Positions 60,522 through 64,000 of a stretch of DNA of 64,000 nt are shown in pieces; positions within the stretch are counted from its first letter, which is position 1; each line of letters starts with the position of its first letter. The DNA comes from Chryseobacterium indologenes (lineage in GTDB: Bacteria; Bacteroidota; Bacteroidia; Flavobacteriales; Weeksellaceae), in NCBI RefSeq assembly GCF_001295265.1, contig NZ_LJOD01000018.1, positions 1 through 64,000 on the forward strand, written 5' to 3'. A program made the translations under genes and the position numbers. The notes under the pieces are model-generated. The model was not told the origin of the DNA and searched no databases. It was given only the letters and a program-made list of their open reading frames with translations.

Positions 60522-62276
60522 ATGCTGATCAAAAAAAGTTGCTTCATAGTATTTCATTTACTCTCTGCGATTTTACTTTCACAGGAAGTCTATAGTGATT
60601 ATTATAAGCTTAAAAGAGAATATGAAAACTACCCGGAAAATGATAAAAGGGCTTTTCCCTATATAAATTCTTATATCAATAAAGCTAAAAGGGAAAAAAA
60701 ATATGCGCAGCTGGTTCAGGGATATAAGGATGCCGTATTTTATTCATATTCAGAGGAAAATAAATTAAAATATGCGGACAGTACCATCATAGCTGCAAAG
60801 TTACTGGAGGATAAAGATGCCATTAGTGATGCCTATCTTGGAAAAGGTATTATATACTATTTCAATTATAAAAAATACAAACCGGCATTAGATGAGTATT
60901 TAAAAGCATATGAATATTCATTAAATACAAAAAATGATTATCTGAGATATAAGATACTCTACCATCTTGGAGTTGTAAAAAGTTATCTGGGATATTATGA
61001 TGAGGCTGCAGTTCATTTTAAAGAAACTGTGGCCTTTTTTGAAAAAAAATCCAAAGAAAAGAATCATCCTAATATTATTTTCAATAACAGAAAGGGCTAT
61101 TTTAACAGTCTGCATCAGATGATTATATGTTATAGAAATACACATCATTATAAGGCCGCAGACTCACTGATCAGTATTGGATTATCCAAAACATTAAACA
61201 CTAAAGATTTTAGACAGGAAAACGGGTATTTTCTCAAAGAACGCGGTATTGGGGAATACCGCAGAAAAGAATATCAGAAAGCAATCCATACGCTGGATCA
61301 ATCGCTGAAACCTCTTCTTAATATTAATGATTTTGCCTGGGCTACAGTTGATTATTTTTATATTGGAAAATCCTATCTGGGAATTGGTGATTCAAAGAAT
61401 GGTATTTCTTATTTTCAGAAGGTAGATTCAGTATTTCAAAAGCATAGTTTTATTCTTCCTGAATTAAGGGAAAATTATGAACTGCTGGTTAAATACAATA
61501 AAGAAGAAAAAAATACCGAACAGGAATTATACTATACCAACCAGCTGCTAAAAGTGGATAGTGTTATTTCAAAAGATTTTACTTATCTCGCTTCCAGAAT
61601 CCACAAAGAATATGATACAAAAACGCTGGAAGGGGAGAAAGCCAGGTTGGAAAAAGAAGCCTCATGGAATACCCGTGTCATTGCCGGTCTGGTTTTTATT
61701 GTCGTTATTTTAATAATAATACTCATTATACGATATAAAAAAGAAAAAGAAATAAGAGTGAATTACAGGCTATTGGAAAAAAAGATCCTGAACAAAAATA
61801 ACGATGATTACCAGGAAATTCCTGTGAAGCCAAAGAATGATAATAAGCTCGAACTTGATTCCAGAATAATTGATGACCTGCTGGCTAAACTTAAAGATTT
61901 TGAAGAAAAAAACAAGTTTACAGAAAATGGATTAACCCTTAATAAACTGGCAGCTAAGTTTAATACAAACTCCAATTACCTCTCTCAGGTTGTTAATGAA
62001 TGCAAAGGGACAAATTTCAACAGATATTTAAGTGAATTGCGTATTAATTATATTACAAATAAGCTGTATAATGATAAAAAATATCTTAATTATAAAATAG
62101 AAACCTTAGCAGAAAAATGCGGAATAGCCTCCAGGACCAATTTTTCTAATCTTTTTCAGGAAATCAATGGGATACGTCCTACAGATTTTATAAAAAAAAG
62201 AAATCAGGATTTGGGAAAAGAACAGAACTTTTCTGTATTTAATAAAAAAAGGGAAACAATTCAGAATAAAGACTAA
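60522..62276 (+). CDS. TPR-transmembrane-AraC family regulator divergent to RiPP cluster
   Basis: 584 residues from the ATG at 60522 (MLIKKSCFIVFHLLSAILLSQ), which begins a signal peptide; an upstream TTG in frame would place 15 residues before it. TPR-like helical repeats fill about 30-385 (AYLGKGIIYYFNYKKYKPALDEYL, LYHLGVVKSYLGYYDEAAVHF, FYIGKSYLGIGDSKNGISYF). A membrane helix lies at about 393-412 (VIAGLVFIVVILIIILIIRY). The C-terminal AraC-type DNA-binding domain is at about 480-565 (LNKLAAKFNTNSNYLSQVVNE; IETLAEKCGIASRTNFSNLFQEINGIRPTDFIKKR). The TPRs are thus expected in the periplasm, able to sense a peptide or partner, with DNA binding at the inner membrane. Being divergent from the receptor/RiPP operons, it is the likely regulator of the cluster. 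Confidence 0.85.
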   Translation: MLIKKSCFIVFHLLSAILLSQEVYSDYYKLKREYENYPENDKRAFPYINSYINKAKREKKYAQLVQGYKDAVFYSYSEENKLKYADSTIIAAKLLEDKDAISDAYLGKGIIYYFNYKKYKPALDEYLKAYEYSLNTKNDYLRYKILYHLGVVKSYLGYYDEAAVHFKETVAFFEKKSKEKNHPNIIFNNRKGYFNSLHQMIICYRNTHHYKAADSLISIGLSKTLNTKDFRQENGYFLKERGIGEYRRKEYQKAIHTLDQSLKPLLNINDFAWATVDYFYIGKSYLGIGDSKNGISYFQKVDSVFQKHSFILPELRENYELLVKYNKEEKNTEQELYYTNQLLKVDSVISKDFTYLASRIHKEYDTKTLEGEKARLEKEASWNTRVIAGLVFIVVILIIILIIRYKKEKEIRVNYRLLEKKILNKNNDDYQEIPVKPKNDNKLELDSRIIDDLLAKLKDFEEKNKFTENGLTLNKLAAKFNTNSNYLSQVVNECKGTNFNRYLSELRINYITNKLYNDKKYLNYKIETLAEKCGIASRTNFSNLFQEINGIRPTDFIKKRNQDLGKEQNFSVFNKKRETIQNKD

Positions 62277-62283
62277 TATCAAC

Positions 62284-62311
62284 AAAAAACCTCACAATAA
62301 TAATTGTAAGG
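62284..62311 (-). terminator. Terminator of the tRNA-Pro/tRNA-Arg transcript
   Basis: On the minus strand CCTTACAAT…ATTGTGAGG pairs except one position and is followed by TTTTTTG. Read on the plus strand it may also serve the AraC-type regulator gene. Confidence 0.75.
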
Positions 62312-62317
62312 CTTTTG

Positions 62318-62391
62318 TGAGCGCGAAAGGATTCGAACCTTTGACCGTCTGCTTAGAAGGCAGATGCTCTATCCAGCTGAGCTACGCACCC
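62318..62391 (-). tRNA. tRNA-Arg (anticodon TCT)
   Basis: Cloverleaf: acceptor GGGTGCG/CGCGCTC (with two G-U pairs), D-arm GCTC…GAGC, anticodon stem TCTGC/GCAGA with loop CTTCTAA (anticodon TCT), T-arm AAAGG-TTCGAAT-CCTTT, discriminator A. CCA is not encoded. Confidence 0.93.
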
Positions 62392-62408
62392 TTGTTTTTG
62401 AAAATAAG

Positions 62409-62483
62409 TCGGGGCGGCAGGATTCGAACCTGCGACCTCCTGGTCCCAAACCAGGCGCGATGACCGGACTACGCTACGCCCCG
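62409..62483 (-). tRNA. tRNA-Pro (anticodon TGG)
   Basis: Cloverleaf: acceptor CGGGGCG/CGCCCCG, anticodon stem CCTGG/CCAGG with loop TTTGGGA (anticodon TGG), T-arm GCAGG-TTCGAAT-CCTGC, discriminator A. It lies 17 nt upstream of tRNA-Arg, so both are probably made from one transcript. Confidence 0.94.
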
Positions 62484-62527
62484 ATTGGTAGTCATCTTAA
62501 ACAAATTTTACTTCGTTTTTGCGAGTG

Positions 62528-62535
62528 CAAAGATA
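62528..62535 (-). promoter_or_regulatory. TAnnTTTG promoter of the tRNA operon
   Basis: TATCTTTG on the minus strand, 45 nt before tRNA-Pro. Downstream of it to 62748 (plus coordinates) no further gene is seen. Confidence 0.55.
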
Positions 62536-62748
62536 GAAACTTTTTTTGAATAATAAAAACAATTTGTGAAAAAAGATTTTTAGGCGTTAAAAGCCGGAAA
62601 TACTATTTCATTGTTTTTCTGTACGTTGAAAATTACCAAAAAATAAATATTTTTCACTTTTGAAATTTATTTCACTGACTTACAGTTGAATAAAGCTTAA
62701 TTCGTTATTTTTTTTATTTTAAGCGAAAAATACAGCTGAAATTGCTGT

Positions 62749-62780
62749 TAAAAAAGCCCCTAGACAAAATCTAAGGGCTT
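62749..62780 (-). terminator. Terminator of the M43 metalloprotease gene
   Basis: On the minus strand AGCCCTTAGA pairs fully with TCTAGGGGCT (two G-U pairs) and is followed by TTTTTT. Confidence 0.8.
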
Positions 62781-62803
62781 TGATTATAATAGGGGAAAAT
62801 AAT

Positions 62804-64000
62804 TTATTTTTTGATGAATTTTATATTTTCCTGTTGTTTTTCATTTTTGAAGCTGATGAAGTAAACTCCTTTTGTCAGCTCAGATACATGAATTTTCTGA
62901 TCTTCAATAACTCCGGTTTTGATGATCTGACCTACTGCGTTATGAATTTCATATTTCGTTTTATCTGAAATATTGGTTACATTCAGAACATCACCTACAG
63001 GGTTCGGATAGATACCCACTGTATTTTTGGCTTTTGTCACTTCATTAGTTGCCAGGAAATTTCCTACTACTTTAAATTGTCTGCTTTGAGTATCTGCAAA
63101 CAGATCATCACCAGCAGCAACAATATTCCCCGCTGAATTTTTAATTCTGTAAAAACCTCCATACTCATAGATACCATCTGCTTCACTGTCATTAATGGTG
63201 AAGGTATAGCATTCATTTAGAGGAAGTACCCAGTTTTCAGTATAAAGGTCTGGAATTGGATTGACCGTCGGATTAACAACATCAGTGTAAGGTCCACCCT
63301 GATATAACGTAGTCCCTGTACTGTTTTGTAAAGTCCAGGTTGTTTCTGATCCAAAATAATCTAATTGTAATTCTAAAGTGAAATTTGTATTGGATACCGG
63401 TGCAGAATTAGCTAAAGCAACGGAAGCTGAGTTATTAGTGCTTCTTTGATCAGTAGTTCCGTTTACAGAAGATATCTTGGCGGAAACAATACCAAACCCT
63501 GCTCCGGTAGGAATATTAATGATGGCATATTTATCCTGGGCAAGATTTCCGGTCCAGTTGGTGGTCTGCTGGGCACCTCCATTTACGGAATAAGTAATTA
63601 CTGCAGAAGTAAGCGGGCTTGTTCCTCTGTTATATAATGAGAATTTAGCAATAACAGGAGCAGGAGAATCTCCACAGGCCGTCTGATCGCAGTTTCTCTC
63701 ACCTTTTAATTCAGCATCGTTGGCGAATAACGGAATAGGAAGATCAGCTGTTGATGTTTTTAATTCCATTCTTCTTGGAGAATTGTTCATCACGGTTGTC
63801 ATCCTGTCCTTCTGGTTGATCGTGAAAATGTTCATACATGAATCATTGGTATAGTCCATATAGTTCTCAAACATTTCATCTGCAGTACCACAGGTATTTG
63901 ATCTTGGGTGTGATGGGCATCCTCCGTTGGATGTTTTATGGATAGGTGTATCAGCACAGTAGTCGTTTCCACAGTTGGAGTCTCCCCAGATATGTCTTAA
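62804..64000 (-). CDS. M43 (pappalysin-like) metalloprotease with T9SS sorting domain, 5' end outside window
   Basis: The frame stays open to the window edge, so only the last ~398 residues are visible. The first residues, LRHIWGDSNCGNDYC, hold the end of the M43 zinc motif HExxHxxGLxHxxGD (third His in LRH); the HExxH part is cut off. FENYMDYTNDSCMNIFTINQKDRM is the Met-turn region typical of cytophagalysins. A middle region has repeats resembling a CARDB or jelly-roll domain (NRGTSPLTSAVITYSVNGGAQQ, ELQLDYFGSETTWTLQ). The last ~75 residues (VGIYPNPVGDVLNVTN…, GVYFISFKNEKQQENIKFIKK) are a type A T9SS sorting signal. It is therefore a secreted zinc endopeptidase. A terminator follows. Confidence 0.92.
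   Translation of the reverse strand, partial: LRHIWGDSNCGNDYCADTPIHKTSNGGCPSHPRSNTCGTADEMFENYMDYTNDSCMNIFTINQKDRMTTVMNNSPRRMELKTSTADLPIPLFANDAELKGERNCDQTACGDSPAPVIAKFSLYNRGTSPLTSAVITYSVNGGAQQTTNWTGNLAQDKYAIINIPTGAGFGIVSAKISSVNGTTDQRSTNNSASVALANSAPVSNTNFTLELQLDYFGSETTWTLQNSTGTTLYQGGPYTDVVNPTVNPIPDLYTENWVLPLNECYTFTINDSEADGIYEYGGFYRIKNSAGNIVAAGDDLFADTQSRQFKVVGNFLATNEVTKAKNTVGIYPNPVGDVLNVTNISDKTKYEIHNAVGQIIKTGVIEDQKIHVSELTKGVYFISFKNEKQQENIKFIKK

Noticed and set aside
62364..62549. Open frame translating to …GRQDSNLRPPGPKPGAM…
   Set aside because: It is antisense to the tRNA-Pro/tRNA-Arg pair; this peptide pattern is a well-known spurious translation of tRNA genes.
1..64000. CRISPR arrays, integrases, transposases and rRNA genes
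   Set aside because: None were found on reading both strands; the GCCAATA heptamer array is too short-period to be CRISPR.

Overview
The window looks like chromosomal DNA of a flavobacterium, most probably Chryseobacterium or a close relative (Weeksellaceae, Bacteroidota). The evidence is: promoters with the Bacteroidota TAnnTTTG element upstream of many genes; type VI secretion genes of the Bacteroidota subtype (TssD/Hcp and VgrG); SusC/SusD and carboxypeptidase-regulatory-domain TonB receptors; a type IX secretion sorting tail on a metalloprotease; an S46 dipeptidyl peptidase; and tRNAs without an encoded CCA. This assignment is inferred from the sequence only.

Layout. 0.1-7.5 kb: a T6SS cargo module in which two near-identical hcp (tssD) genes flank vgrG, a LysM protein, a membrane protein, a PAAR-like membrane effector candidate and TPR proteins; the cargo is much richer in A+T than the conserved parts. 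7.6-16.8 kb: a secreted FG-GAP-like protein, polA, then a minus-strand accessory block (lipoprotein, PP2C phosphatase, small unknowns, a broken secreted peptide and an Imm22-type immunity protein). 16.8-25.5 kb: MgtC, an NlpE-like lipoprotein, an S46 dipeptidyl peptidase, a deacetylase/GNAT pair and an M16 peptidase. 25.8-36.2 kb: a complete Kdp potassium system with kdpF, kdpA, kdpB, kdpC and a porin, a short KdpD without a kinase domain, a separate histidine kinase, and a sigma-54 type response regulator in place of KdpE. 36.3-38.9 kb: an unknown membrane protein and ligA. 39.1-49.5 kb: a phosphoester-scavenging locus (Oar-like receptor, glycerophosphodiesterase, SusC, SusD, metallophosphoesterase) whose two main promoters carry the same 11-bp-spaced direct repeats. 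49.7-52.4 kb: an SDR, prmA and an SH3-like secreted protein.

52.7-62.3 kb is the most interesting region: a RiPP (ribosomally made, modified peptide) cluster. A 56-codon precursor gene, absent from a simple long-ORF scan, is followed by a radical SAM/SPASM enzyme of the FxsB-like cyclophane type, a stand-alone HExxH protein of the proposed alpha-ketoglutarate peptide beta-hydroxylase family, and a C39-peptidase ABC exporter. Upstream on the same strand are a small lipoprotein and a TonB-type outer-membrane receptor. Divergent from these is a TPR-transmembrane-AraC regulator, with a near-perfect 28-bp palindrome between. The precursor core has two aromatic-X-Arg triplets (FSR and WER), the pattern expected for three-residue cyclophanes.

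The right end holds tRNA-Pro(TGG) and tRNA-Arg(TCT) and the C-terminal part of an M43 (pappalysin-like) metalloprotease that runs off the window.
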